Shown: in pieces, positions 8,270-16,735 of the stretch
Layout of the letters: every line of letters starts with the position of its first letter
How positions within the stretch are numbered: the stretch's first letter is position 1
DNA from: a bacterium
GTDB taxonomy: Bacteria; Bacillota; Clostridia; Oscillospirales; Oscillospiraceae
Reading direction: 5' to 3'
DNA length: 64,000 nt
NCBI GenBank assembly: GCA_029009095.1
Contig: JAQXJT010000041.1
Span: forward strand, 60,062 to 124,061
The notes under the pieces: generated by a model
The model's input: only the letters and a program-made list of their open reading frames with translations
What the model was told of the DNA's origin: nothing
Database searches by the model: none
Translations under genes and position numbers: made by a program

Positions 8270-9059
8270 CCAGCTGGTTTTTGACCGGGGACTGACCCCA
8301 TCCCGGGAGCGGGCCCGTACCAGTATTATGGCGGGGCTGGTCTTTGTGAACGGACAGAAGGAGACCAAGCCCGGCAGCGCCTTCCGCGAGGATGTGGAGA
8401 TCACCCTCAAGGGCGAGGCTGTCCCCTATGTGAGCCGGGGCGGGCTGAAGCTGGAGAAGGCCCTGCGGGTATTCCCTCTGGATCTCCGGGGGGCCGTGTG
8501 CGCCGACTGCGGCGCGTCCACAGGCGGCTTCACGGATGTGATGCTGCGCAGCGGCGCGAAAAGAGTCTATGCCATCGATGTGGGCTATGGCCAGCTGGCC
8601 TGGCAGCTCCGGCAGGACGAGCGGGTGGTGTGCATGGAGCGCACCAACATCCGCTATGTGACGGCAGAGCAGTTGGGGGAAAGAGTGGACTTTGCCAGCA
8701 TGGATCTGAGCTTCATCTCCCTTCGTTTGGTGCTCCCGGCGGTCTACGGCCTGCTCAGGGACTACGGGCAGGCGGTATGCCTGGTGAAGCCCCAGTTTGA
8801 AGCGGGCAAGGAGAAGGTGGGGAAGAAAGGCGTCGTCCGGGACGCCGCCGTCCACGAAGAGGTGCTCTCCGCCTTCCTGGGCTTTTCCGGGGAGGCCGGT
8901 TTTGCCCTGCGGGGACTGGATTTTTCACCCATTCGCGGGCCGGAGGGGAACATTGAGTATCTCGCCTGGCTGGAAAAGGACGGCAGCGATCCTGTGGCCC
9001 CCGATATCCCCTCGCTGGTGGAGGCATCCCACCGCTTCCACGAAAAGGAGGAGTCATGA
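8250..9059 (+). CDS. tlyA: TlyA family rRNA (cytidine-2'-O)-methyltransferase / hemolysin-like
   Basis: A 269-residue protein: an S4 RNA-binding domain (about residues 1-60, 'RLDQLVFDRGLTPSRERART') and an FtsJ-like Rossmann methyltransferase domain with 'YVSRGGLKLEKAL', SAM motif 'CADCGASTGGFTDVML', and 'SMDLSFISLR' plus 'LVKPQFE' catalytic segments. TlyA in actinobacteria 2'-O-methylates 16S and 23S rRNA; the Firmicutes homologue is probably an rRNA methyltransferase too. ATG 8250 lies inside the dxs end and its stop overlaps nadK, matching the conserved dxs-tlyA-nadK order. Confidence 0.93.
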   Translation: MKKIRLDQLVFDRGLTPSRERARTSIMAGLVFVNGQKETKPGSAFREDVEITLKGEAVPYVSRGGLKLEKALRVFPLDLRGAVCADCGASTGGFTDVMLRSGAKRVYAIDVGYGQLAWQLRQDERVVCMERTNIRYVTAEQLGERVDFASMDLSFISLRLVLPAVYGLLRDYGQAVCLVKPQFEAGKEKVGKKGVVRDAAVHEEVLSAFLGFSGEAGFALRGLDFSPIRGPEGNIEYLAWLEKDGSDPVAPDIPSLVEASHRFHEKEES

Positions 9060-9925
9060 AGCTGGAAGGACACATCCTGCTCTGCCCCAATCCCCACCGG
9101 GATCTGGGACTGAGCTGTACCCGGGAGGCCAGAGAGCTTCTCTTAAACGAGGGCTGCGAGGTGAAGATCAGCCCCCTGCTGTCCGAGGGCATGGAGGAGG
9201 GCTTCCCCGACGATCTGCCGTTGTGCCCCATGGAGGAGGGTCTCCGCCGGGCTCGGCTGGTGATCACCTTCGGCGGCGACGGGACCATTCTGCAGGCCGC
9301 CCAGCTGCTCCATGGCCGCGGAGTGCCGCTGCTGGGCGTCAATCTGGGGCACAAGGGTTTCCTGACGGAGCTGGAGCGGGACGAACTCTGGCGGCTCAGA
9401 GAGGCCGCCCGGGGGGAGTACAGTCTCCAGAGACGGATGATGCTGGACGCGGAGCTGCTGCGGCAGGGCAGGGTCATCGCCAGCGGCAGCGCGCTCAACG
9501 ATGTGGCCGTGAACGGCATCGTGAACATGGTGCGCCTGGCCGCCTACGGAGACGGGGAACGGATCATGGAGTTTTCCGCCGACGGGCTCATCGTGGCCAC
9601 CCCCACCGGGGCCACGGCCTATTCTCTGGCGGCGGGGGGGCCGCTGATGGAGCCGGACGCCGAGAGCATCCTGCTCACACCCATCTGCGCCCATACCCTC
9701 AGCGCCCGTTGCTTCGTTCTCTCCCCGGGACGGTTGGTCACCATCCGCCCGCTGGAGATGGACGGACGGAGGGCGGTGTTCTCCGTGGATGGTTCCGGCC
9801 CTGTGGAGCTGCAGGAGGGGGACGAGATCCGGGTGCGGCGCAGCAATTTTGTCACATGGATGGCGCTGCTCAAGGGAAAGAGCTTTTACGAGACCGCGTT
9901 TGATAAATTAAGCGACCGCAGCTGA
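9056..9925 (+). CDS. nadK: NAD kinase
   Basis: Phosphorylates NAD to NADP using ATP or polyphosphate. The 289-residue protein has the catalytic 'TFGGDGTILQAAQ' motif, 'GVNLGHKGFLTE', 'ALNDVAVNG' and 'TPTGATAYSLAAGGPLMEPD' signatures, all intact. It begins at ATG 9056 (AAGGAGG upstream), four bases inside tlyA. Followed by argR and recN as in many Firmicutes. Confidence 0.96.
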   Translation: MKLEGHILLCPNPHRDLGLSCTREARELLLNEGCEVKISPLLSEGMEEGFPDDLPLCPMEEGLRRARLVITFGGDGTILQAAQLLHGRGVPLLGVNLGHKGFLTELERDELWRLREAARGEYSLQRRMMLDAELLRQGRVIASGSALNDVAVNGIVNMVRLAAYGDGERIMEFSADGLIVATPTGATAYSLAAGGPLMEPDAESILLTPICAHTLSARCFVLSPGRLVTIRPLEMDGRRAVFSVDGSGPVELQEGDEIRVRRSNFVTWMALLKGKSFYETAFDKLSDRS

Positions 9926-9946
9926 GTGCGGAAAGGAGAGAGACCA

Positions 9947-10396
9947 ATGAAATCCAATCGTCAGGCCATGATTTTGGAGCTGATCGCCCAGCAGGACATA
10001 GAAACACAAAACCAGATGATGGAGGCGCTTCGGCAGCGGGGCATCAAGAGCACCCAGGCCACCCTTTCCCGGGATATCAAGGAGCTTCGCCTTGTGAAGG
10101 AGCTGTCTCCCAGCGGCGCCTACCGCTATGTGGCCGCCGCCCGGGACGAGCTTTCCGACTATGATGTGCGGCTGCGGAAGATCTTCCGGGAGTGCGTCAT
10201 TTCCTATGGCATTGCCCAAAATTTGGTGGTGCTCCGCACCCTGCCGGGTTTGGCCAACGCCGCTGCCTCCGCGCTGGATAATATGTCCGTGCCCGACCTG
10301 GTGGGCAGCATCGCCGGAGACGACACCGTATTCCTGGCCATGAAGGACAACGAATCCGCAGAGCTTTTCTGCCACGCCATTGAGGCTATGTTCTGA
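9947..10396 (+). CDS. argR: Arginine repressor
   Basis: A 149-residue ArgR/AhrC protein. N-terminal winged helix (residues 1-70) has 'NQMMEALRQRGIKSTQATLSRDIKEL' and the C-terminal hexamerisation/arginine-binding domain has 'NLVVLRTLPGLANAAASALD' and 'VGSIAGDDTVFLAM' with the Asp pair that contacts arginine. It represses arginine biosynthesis and activates catabolism in response to L-arginine. AAAGGAGAG upstream selects ATG 9947. Its TGA overlaps the recN ATG. Confidence 0.95.
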   Translation: MKSNRQAMILELIAQQDIETQNQMMEALRQRGIKSTQATLSRDIKELRLVKELSPSGAYRYVAAARDELSDYDVRLRKIFRECVISYGIAQNLVVLRTLPGLANAAASALDNMSVPDLVGSIAGDDTVFLAMKDNESAELFCHAIEAMF

Positions 10397-12084
10397 TGCT
10401 CAGGAGTCTTCACATTGAGAATATTGCCGTCATTGAGAGGGCAGATATAGAGTTTTCGCCGGGGCTGAATGTGCTCACCGGTGAGACCGGTGCTGGCAAA
10501 TCCATTGTGATTGACTCCATCCAGGCCGTGCTGGGCGGCCGGGTTAGCCGGGAGCTGGTGCGATCGGGCGCGGAAAAGGCGGCGGTCTCCGCTGTGTTCG
10601 ACGGGGAATGCGCCGCGGACTGGTGCCGGGAGAATGAGGTGGACGAAGAGGACGAACTCATTTTACAGCGGCGCCTGGGTGTCGACGGAAAGTCCTCCTG
10701 CCGGGTCAACGGCCAGCCGGTCAGCGCCGCGCAGCTCCGCGCTCTGGGGGCGCTGCTGCTGGATATCCACGGGCAGAACGATGGCCGGCAGCTCTTGGAC
10801 GAGCGGCAGCATCTGGGATATCTGGACCGCTTTGCCGGAGACGAGGAAGAGCTGAACGCCTTCCGCGCTGACTACGAGGCGTACTGCGCGCTGAAACGGG
10901 AACGGGAAGGACTGGAAATGGACGAGAGTGAAAAGCTCCGTCTGGAGGACAGCCTTCGCCATCGGGTAGCGGAGCTTACAAAGGCGGAGATCCGCGTGGG
11001 CGAGGAGGCCGAGCTTATCGCCCGGCGGGATCTCCTGCGCAACAGCGAGAAGCTGACGGAGTTTCTCAATGCCGCCTACGCCGCCCTCTACGGCAGCGAC
11101 GAGGGAGCCGTGTCCCTCTGTGGGGACGCGGAGTACGCCGTCGGCCGGGCCGCCGCCTGGTGCCAGGAGCTCGCGCCCCTCAGCGAGCAGATCCGCGGCG
11201 CCGCCATGGCGCTGCAGGACGCCGCGGAGATCATCCGGGAGAAGCAGGGAGAGCTGGACTTCTCCGAGGAGGAGTACGACGCTCTGGAGGAGCGCCTTTC
11301 CCTGCTGCGCCGTCTGGAGAAAAAGTACATGACCGACGAGGAGGGGCTTTCCGCCCTTCTGGAGGAGGCAAAGCGGCAGCTGGACGAGCTGGAGTACGCG
11401 GGCGACAGGCTGGAAAAGTTGGAAAAGGCACTCCATGCCGCCCGGGAAACATGCCGCCGCAGCGCCGGGGCGCTCCGAAAGAAGCGGATGGAGGCCGGAG
11501 AGCGGCTCCAGACGCGCATCGTGGAGGAGCTGCGGGAGTTGTGTATGCCATCGGTACGTTTCATAGCGGACTTTTCGCCCGTGGCGGGGGAGGACGGGTT
11601 CAACGCCACCGGCTCGGACAGCGTCCGCTTCCTGATGTCCGCCAACGCCGGAGAGGCCATGGGCCCCATCAGCCGCATCGCCTCCGGCGGCGAGCTCTCG
11701 CGGATCATGCTGGCGCTCAAAAATGTCTTCGCGGAAAAGGACGACATCCCCACCCAGATCTTTGACGAGGTGGATACCGGCGTGTCGGGTCTTGCCGCCC
11801 AGAGGATCGGTGAGAAGCTGGCAGAGCTCTCCGTGCGCAAGCAGGTGCTCTGCGTTACTCACCTTCCGCAGATCGCCGCCATGGCCGACACGCAGCTGCG
11901 CGTGGAGAAGAGCGAACGGCAGGGCCGCACCTTTACGAAGGTGGTGGAGCTGGACAGGCAGGGGAGAGTGGAGGAACTCTCCCGTCTCACCGGCAGCGGC
12001 GTCATCACCGAGGCATTGCAGCAGAGCGCCGGGGAGATGCTGGATCGGGCGGCGGCATATCGCCAGACTCTGAAAACCCCTTGA
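10396..12084 (+). CDS. recN: DNA repair protein RecN
   Basis: SMC-like ATPase of double-strand break repair, 562 residues. N-terminal 'LRSLHIENIAVIERADIEF' and Walker A 'LTGETGAGKSIVIDSI'; 'DIHGQND' Q-loop region; a long coiled-coil middle (about residues 150-380); C-terminal signature 'RIASGGELSRIMLALK', Walker B 'TQIFDEVDTGVSG' and 'CVTHLPQIAAMAD'. Start overlaps the argR stop. Its own stop codon TGA lies inside the -35 element of the next promoter (12081-12086). Confidence 0.96.
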   Translation: MLRSLHIENIAVIERADIEFSPGLNVLTGETGAGKSIVIDSIQAVLGGRVSRELVRSGAEKAAVSAVFDGECAADWCRENEVDEEDELILQRRLGVDGKSSCRVNGQPVSAAQLRALGALLLDIHGQNDGRQLLDERQHLGYLDRFAGDEEELNAFRADYEAYCALKREREGLEMDESEKLRLEDSLRHRVAELTKAEIRVGEEAELIARRDLLRNSEKLTEFLNAAYAALYGSDEGAVSLCGDAEYAVGRAAAWCQELAPLSEQIRGAAMALQDAAEIIREKQGELDFSEEEYDALEERLSLLRRLEKKYMTDEEGLSALLEEAKRQLDELEYAGDRLEKLEKALHAARETCRRSAGALRKKRMEAGERLQTRIVEELRELCMPSVRFIADFSPVAGEDGFNATGSDSVRFLMSANAGEAMGPISRIASGGELSRIMLALKNVFAEKDDIPTQIFDEVDTGVSGLAAQRIGEKLAELSVRKQVLCVTHLPQIAAMADTQLRVEKSERQGRTFTKVVELDRQGRVEELSRLTGSGVITEALQQSAGEMLDRAAAYRQTLKTP

Positions 12085-12109
12085 CAATGGCGGGTAAATC
12101 CGATAGAAT
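12081..12109 (+). promoter_or_regulatory. Predicted sigma-A promoter of tyrS T-box operon
   Basis: TTGACA at 12081-12086 and TAGAAT at 12104-12109 with a 17-base spacer, near consensus. The recN stop (12082-12084) is part of the -35 hexamer. Start of transcription is expected near 12116, just before T-box stem I. Confidence 0.8.
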
Positions 12110-12115
12110 ACCCAC

Positions 12116-12385
12116 CGTTACAGCGATGAAGCGGATCAGTACGCGGCATGGCGTCTGCACAGAGAACCCCTGGGTGGTGGAAAGGGGAGAGACGGGCCGC
12201 GGAATACACCGTGGAGCCGGTACCCGAAAGGCGAAAAGCCCGGTAGGCGTATCCCGGGCGCGCCCGTTACAGCGCCGCCGTGTGATGGCACGGCCCGAGG
12301 CTTCCGCGCGCGAGCGCGGGGCGAAGCAGAGGTGGTACCGCGTTTGAAACGCCCTCTGCCCCGGATCAAGGGGCGGAGGGCTTTT
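12116..12385 (+). promoter_or_regulatory. T-box riboswitch leader, tyrosine specifier
   Basis: A tRNA-sensing leader. Stem I contains the AGAGA element (about 12161) and GGTGG segment; the specifier loop reads GGAATACACC, placing a UAC tyrosine codon at 12205-12207, consistent with tyrS downstream. The T-box bulge AGGTGGTACCGCG is at 12330-12342, able to pair with the uncharged tRNA-Tyr acceptor end. The terminator is a GCCCTCTGCCCC/GGGGCGGAGGGC type hairpin with five T (12351-12385). Uncharged tRNA-Tyr should favour the antiterminator and turn on tyrS and the genes after it. Confidence 0.93.
12351..12385 (+). terminator. T-box terminator hairpin
   Basis: Long GC arms starting at 12351 and closing at 12381, loop near 12364-12368, followed by TTTTT. 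It is mutually exclusive with the T-box antiterminator formed around 12330-12350. Confidence 0.88.
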
Positions 12386-12433
12386 TGCGCGTTTGGAACA
12401 ACAGTAAGGAATGAAATAAAAGGAGCGAGAACC

Positions 12434-13651
12434 ATGCAGATTTACGAGGAACTGAAAGCGAGGGGACTGATCGCGCAGGTCACGGACGAGGAAGAGATCC
12501 GGGAGCTTGTCAATAACGGCAAGGCCACCTTCTATATCGGCTTTGACTGCACTGCCGACAGCCTCACCGCCGGGCACTTCATGGCCCTGACGCTGATGAA
12601 GCGTCTCCAGCAGGCCGGGAACAAACCGGTGGCGCTGATCGGCGGCGGCACCACCATGATCGGTGACCCCTCCGGCCGCACCGATATGCGCAAGATGCTC
12701 ACCATCGAGGACATCAACCATAACGCCGAGTGCTTTCGCCGCCAGATGGAGAAGTTCATTGACTTCGGTGAGGGCAAGGCCATCATGGTCAACAACGCTG
12801 ACTGGCTGCTGGATCTGAACTATGTGGAGCTGCTGCGGGAGGTGGGAACTTACTTCAGTGTGAACAACATGCTCCGGGCGGAGTGCTATAAGCAGCGTAT
12901 GGAGAAGGGACTCAGCTTCTTCGAGTTCAACTACATGATCATGCAGTCCTACGACTTCTACCATCTCTTCCAGAAATACGGCTGCAATATGCAGTTCGGC
13001 GGCGACGACCAGTGGAGCAATATGCTGGGCGGCACCGAGCTCATCCGCAAGAAGCTGGGGAAGGACGCCTACGCCATGACCATCACCCTGCTTACCGACT
13101 CCCAGGGCAAGAAGATGGGCAAGACTGCCGGCAACGCCGTGTGGCTCGACCCCAACAAGACCTCGCCCTACGACTTCTACCAGTACTGGCGGAATGTGGA
13201 CGACGCGGATGTGCTCAAGTGCATCCGTATGCTTACCTTCCTGCCCCTCGAGCAGATCGAGGAGATGAGCGAGTGGAAGGACGCGCAGCTGAACAACGCC
13301 AAGGAGATCCTCGCCTTTGAGCTCACCAAGATGGTCCACGGCGAGGAGGAGGCCGCATCGGCCCAGGAGAAGGCCCGGGCCGTCTTCGGCGGCAGCACCG
13401 AGCACATCCCCGAGACCGTCATCGGCGAGGACGCCCTCACCGACGGCAAGGCGGATATCATGGGTCTGCTGGTGCTCTCCGGTCTCTGCGCCAGCCGCAG
13501 CGACGCCCGCCGGAACATCCAGCAGGGCGGCGTGCTGGTAGGCGAGGAGAAGTGCACGGACATCAACCGCTGCTTCGATGGGGAGGTGCTGCGTGCGGGC
13601 GTGGTGCTCCGCCGGGGCAAGAAGAGCTTCAAGAGAGTTGTGCTGAAATAA
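12434..13651 (+). CDS. tyrS: Tyrosine--tRNA ligase
   Basis: Class I aminoacyl-tRNA synthetase charging tRNA-Tyr, 405 residues. 'FYIGFDCTADSLTAGHF' carries the HIGH-type motif (TAGH), 'QFGGDDQWSNM' is the tyrosine pocket, and 'KMGKTAG' is the KMSKS loop variant. The C-terminal S4 domain is present ('LCASRSDARRNIQQGGVLVG'). AAAGGAGCGAGA upstream selects ATG 12434. Controlled by the T-box leader. Stop/start overlap TAATG with psuK. Confidence 0.96.
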   Translation: MQIYEELKARGLIAQVTDEEEIRELVNNGKATFYIGFDCTADSLTAGHFMALTLMKRLQQAGNKPVALIGGGTTMIGDPSGRTDMRKMLTIEDINHNAECFRRQMEKFIDFGEGKAIMVNNADWLLDLNYVELLREVGTYFSVNNMLRAECYKQRMEKGLSFFEFNYMIMQSYDFYHLFQKYGCNMQFGGDDQWSNMLGGTELIRKKLGKDAYAMTITLLTDSQGKKMGKTAGNAVWLDPNKTSPYDFYQYWRNVDDADVLKCIRMLTFLPLEQIEEMSEWKDAQLNNAKEILAFELTKMVHGEEEAASAQEKARAVFGGSTEHIPETVIGEDALTDGKADIMGLLVLSGLCASRSDARRNIQQGGVLVGEEKCTDINRCFDGEVLRAGVVLRRGKKSFKRVVLK

Positions 13652-14598
13652 TGGAAAACGGACGCATCGTAGGGATCGGCGGAGCCAATGTGGACTTTCA
13701 CGCCCAGTCCCGCGCCCCTTTGATCCTCCGTGACTCCAACCCCGGCTTTGCGCGGATCACCGCCGGAGGCGTTACCCGGAATATTCTGGAAAACCTCGCC
13801 CGGATGGGGGATCGGGTATCCCTCATCAGCGCGGTGGGCGACGACCTTTTTGGCAGCTTTATCCTCTCGGAAAGCCGGGAGGCCGGTATCGACATGGACG
13901 CGGTGCTCCGCTGCCCGGGACATTCCTCCTCCTGCTACGCCGCCATCATGGATGAGCGGGGAGATATGTTTCTGGGAATGTCCGATATGCGGATATTGGA
14001 GCAGCTCACCGACGAGATCATACTGGAACGGATGAGCCGGTTTAACGACGTGGACTGCGTGGTCACGGACCCCAATTTGCCCGAGAGCACCCTGGACTGG
14101 CTGCTGGGCGGCGCACTGGGGGATATGCCCCTCTTTGTGGACCCGGTGTCCACGACCTATGCCAGAAAGCTCCGTGGCCGGGTCGGGCATCTCTACTGCC
14201 TCAAGCCCAACCTGCTGGAGCTGGGGGCCGTGGTGGGCCGGGAGATTGGCGGAAAGACCGACATGGAGAGGGCGGTGGAGGAACTTCTGTCGCAGGGCTG
14301 CCACAGCGTGGCGGTCAGCCTCGGGCGGGACGGGTGCTACTACGCCGACCGGGACGGAGTACGGCTCTACCGTTCTCTGCCCCCGGTGGAATTCATGGTA
14401 GACGCCACCGGGGCAGGCGACGCCTTTATGGCGGGCATGGTACACGGATATCACCGGCGCCGGGATGCCGAGGGCTGTTTGGAACTGGGATTGGCGGCGG
14501 GGCGCATCTGCGTGAGCAGCGAGGGCACCGTCAGTCGGAATATGAGCGACAAAGCGCTCAAAGAACAATGGGAGGTACTGCATGAATCCATATCTTGA
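13651..14598 (+). CDS. psuK: Pseudouridine kinase (PfkB family)
   Basis: A 315-residue ribokinase-fold sugar kinase. The N-terminus has 'GIGGANVDFHA' and 'DSNPGFARITAGGVTRNILENLARMG', a pattern typical of PsuK; the C-terminal PfkB signature with the catalytic Asp is 'DATGAGDAFMAGMVHG'. It should phosphorylate pseudouridine at the 5' position; PsuG, encoded next, then splits the product to uracil and ribose 5-phosphate. Start overlaps the tyrS stop, so it lies in the T-box operon. Other PfkB substrates cannot be excluded, but the PsuG neighbour makes this assignment strong. Confidence 0.92.
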   Translation: MENGRIVGIGGANVDFHAQSRAPLILRDSNPGFARITAGGVTRNILENLARMGDRVSLISAVGDDLFGSFILSESREAGIDMDAVLRCPGHSSSCYAAIMDERGDMFLGMSDMRILEQLTDEIILERMSRFNDVDCVVTDPNLPESTLDWLLGGALGDMPLFVDPVSTTYARKLRGRVGHLYCLKPNLLELGAVVGREIGGKTDMERAVEELLSQGCHSVAVSLGRDGCYYADRDGVRLYRSLPPVEFMVDATGAGDAFMAGMVHGYHRRRDAEGCLELGLAAGRICVSSEGTVSRNMSDKALKEQWEVLHESIS

Positions 14599-15493
14599 TA
14601 TTCACCCTGAGGTTGCCGCGGCGCTGGCCGCCGGGAAGCCGGTGGTGGCGCTGGAGAGCACCATTCTCAGCCACGGGATGCCGTATCCCGAGAATGTGGA
14701 CTTTGCCCACCGGGTGGAGGCGCTGATCCGTGAGGAGGGCGCCGTGCCCGCCACCTGCGCCATCGTAAAGGGCCGGCTCAAGGTGGGCCTTGGGGAAGAC
14801 GAGCTGATGCTCATGTGCAAGGCCGAGAATGTGGGCAAGGTCAGCCGCCGGGATGTGCCGGTATATGTGGCTCTGGGCCGCAGCGGCGCCACTACGGTGG
14901 CCTCCACCATGATCCTGGCCGCCATGGCCGGCATTCAGGTCTTTGCCACCGGCGGCATCGGCGGCGTGCACCGGGGCGGCGAGGACAGCATGGACATCTC
15001 CGCCGATTTGCAGGAGCTGGCCCACACCCCCGTGGCGGTGGTCTGCGCCGGCGCCAAGCAGATTTTGGACATCGGGCGCACGCTGGAGTATCTGGAGACC
15101 ATGGGCGTCCCCGTCATCGGCAACGGCACCGACGAGTTCCCCGCCTTCTACTGCCGCCGCAGCGGCTTCGGCGTGGACTACGCCGCCGCGAACGAGGAGG
15201 AGATCGCCCGGATCATCGCCGCCCAGCGGGCGCTGGGCTTCCAGGGCGGCATCCTCATCGGCAACCCCGTGCCCGAGGAGTACGGACTGGACAATGCCTA
15301 CATGGAGGGCATTATCAGCGAGGCGCTCCAGGCCGCCGAGGAGGCAGGGGTACGCGGAAAGAACATCACGCCCTTCCTGCTGGCCAAGGTCAAGGATCTC
15401 ACCGGCGGCGATTCCTTCGAGACCAATGTGATGCTGGCGCTCAACAACGCCCGCTGCGCTTCCCGGGTGGCCCGGGCCATGTGCGAGCTTTGA
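14582..15493 (+). CDS. psuG: Pseudouridine-5'-phosphate glycosidase
   Basis: A 303-residue enzyme cleaving the C-glycosidic bond of pseudouridine 5'-phosphate to uracil and ribose 5-phosphate with a divalent metal. Family blocks seen: 'VALESTILSHGMPYPEN', 'GLGEDELMLM', 'GATTVASTM', 'VFATGGIGGVHRG' and 'GNGTDEFPAFYCRRSG', with the catalytic Lys in 'AIVKGRLKVG' region. Overlaps psuK by 17 bases. Last gene of the tyrS operon; a perfect hairpin follows. Confidence 0.95.
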   Translation: MNPYLDIHPEVAAALAAGKPVVALESTILSHGMPYPENVDFAHRVEALIREEGAVPATCAIVKGRLKVGLGEDELMLMCKAENVGKVSRRDVPVYVALGRSGATTVASTMILAAMAGIQVFATGGIGGVHRGGEDSMDISADLQELAHTPVAVVCAGAKQILDIGRTLEYLETMGVPVIGNGTDEFPAFYCRRSGFGVDYAAANEEEIARIIAAQRALGFQGGILIGNPVPEEYGLDNAYMEGIISEALQAAEEAGVRGKNITPFLLAKVKDLTGGDSFETNVMLALNNARCASRVARAMCEL

Positions 15494-15529
15494 GCATTCC
15501 CCCTGGCGGGGTCACATCCCATAGGAGAA

Positions 15530-15565
15530 AACCTCCGTATGACCGCGGTCATACGGAGGTTTTTC
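15530..15565. terminator. Bidirectional terminator between psuG and the DUF4349 gene
   Basis: Long perfect inverted repeat AACCTCCGTATGACC / GGTCATACGGAGGTT with T tail on the plus strand and A tract ahead, so it can stop both convergent transcripts. Confidence 0.88.
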
Positions 15566-15606
15566 TTTACGGATACCCGCCGGTGATGGCAGATTTTCCG
15601 TCCTGT

Positions 15607-16647
15607 TCAGTTGTCCTTTTCGGCTGCTTCGGCGGCCTTCTTTGCTTTCCGCAGGGCGCGGCGCTCTTTCCAGCTGAGCTTCCCGCCATCGCTGCTGCGG
15701 CGGCGGAAGCGGCGGAAAAGAACCACCACGATGGCGATGCCCGCGGCCCAGAGGACAATCTCGGGCAGGTGCGACACCAGATAGAGGAAGGAGTCGCTGA
15801 AGAAGTCGCCCACATTGCGCAGGGAGCGGCGGAAGCCGTTGCCCATCTTCTCCCAGTAGGAGAGCACCACCACGGGGGTCTCGGTGTATTCCTCCACCTC
15901 CCGGAGGGTAAGATTGACGGTGCTGTAGCTCACCTGGCGGTCATAGTTGGTGAGACGGGACTGGAGGGAGTCGATCTCATACTGCACCTCGGTGAGCTGC
16001 TGCTGGATGGCCAGCATATCCTCCACGGTCTCGGCGATGGCAAGCATCTCCATCAGCCGGGCCTCCTGGGTCTTGTAGGCCTCCATGCGGCTCTGCACGT
16101 CGTAGTACTGGGCGGTGACATTCTCAGAGAAGGTGTTGCAGTAGGGGACGTTGCCCAGCTCGGAGAGGGAGGTGGTCAGCTCGTCAAAGTGCTCGGAGGG
16201 GATGCGCAGGGTAAAGGAAGCGCTGCGGAGAGTCTTCAAACCCCGGGAGGAACGGTAGTAGTTGCTGCCGGAGATGTTGGCGCTCTGGACGAAGCCGCCG
16301 TAGCGCTCCACCATGGCGTAAACGCTCTCGATGCCCTGATCATAGTCGATGGTCTCCACCTCCGCCTGGGCGGAGTAAATGATCTTCTCGCTCTGCATCC
16401 CTTCGGTGCCCGCAGAGGCGGACGCGGTATTGCTCACGGCGCCGCCGGATGCCGCGATGCCGTCAGCGCCGTAGTCCCTGTCCATTTCGACCTCCCCCAT
16501 CTCCATCATGGTTGTGGGGGCTTCGGCGGGGGCTGCGCTGTCATAGGCGTAGGATTGCTCTTCGCTCTTGGCGCTTCCGCAGCCGGAGAGAAGAAATGCA
16601 AAGAGCAGAAGGACGGCGAGAAGGGAAGCATGCTTGCGGTTTTTCAT
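15607..16647 (-). CDS. DUF4349 domain-containing lipoprotein
   Basis: A 346-residue predicted lipoprotein: signal peptide with lipobox LLSGC (Cys about residue 22), a low-complexity acidic/Ala region, then the DUF4349 domain (about residues 95-300) with 'IIYSAQAEVETIDYDQ', 'FTLRIPSEHFDEL' and a helical 'QEARLMEMLAIAETVEDMLAIQQQ' stretch likely to form a coiled coil (quoted in parts), then a C-terminal membrane segment and a Lys/Arg-rich tail. Such proteins are anchored at both ends of the domain; role unknown. AGGAGG upstream fixes ATG 16647. Monocistronic by flanking terminators. Confidence 0.87.
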   Translation of the reverse strand: MKNRKHASLLAVLLLFAFLLSGCGSAKSEEQSYAYDSAAPAEAPTTMMEMGEVEMDRDYGADGIAASGGAVSNTASASAGTEGMQSEKIIYSAQAEVETIDYDQGIESVYAMVERYGGFVQSANISGSNYYRSSRGLKTLRSASFTLRIPSEHFDELTTSLSELGNVPYCNTFSENVTAQYYDVQSRMEAYKTQEARLMEMLAIAETVEDMLAIQQQLTEVQYEIDSLQSRLTNYDRQVSYSTVNLTLREVEEYTETPVVVLSYWEKMGNGFRRSLRNVGDFFSDSFLYLVSHLPEIVLWAAGIAIVVVLFRRFRRRSSDGGKLSWKERRALRKAKKAAEAAEKDN

Positions 16648-16695
16648 GGCGGTTCCTCCTGATTTGAAGTATTTGCCCATAGGACGCATCCCAAA

Positions 16696-16727
16696 GAAAA
16701 AAGTTCCGGAAAAATCCGGAACTTTTT
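16696..16727 (-). terminator. Terminator after proS
   Basis: Perfect 10-base arms AAGTTCCGGA / TCCGGAACTT with a 4-base loop, A tract on one side and T tract on the other. On the minus strand it lies 9 bases past the proS stop. Confidence 0.9.
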
Positions 16728-16735
16728 CGTGGGGC

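Noticed and set aside
6359-8410. 683-codon minus-strand frame opposite dxs
   Set aside because: Shadow of the conserved dxs codons, no domain and no ribosome site.
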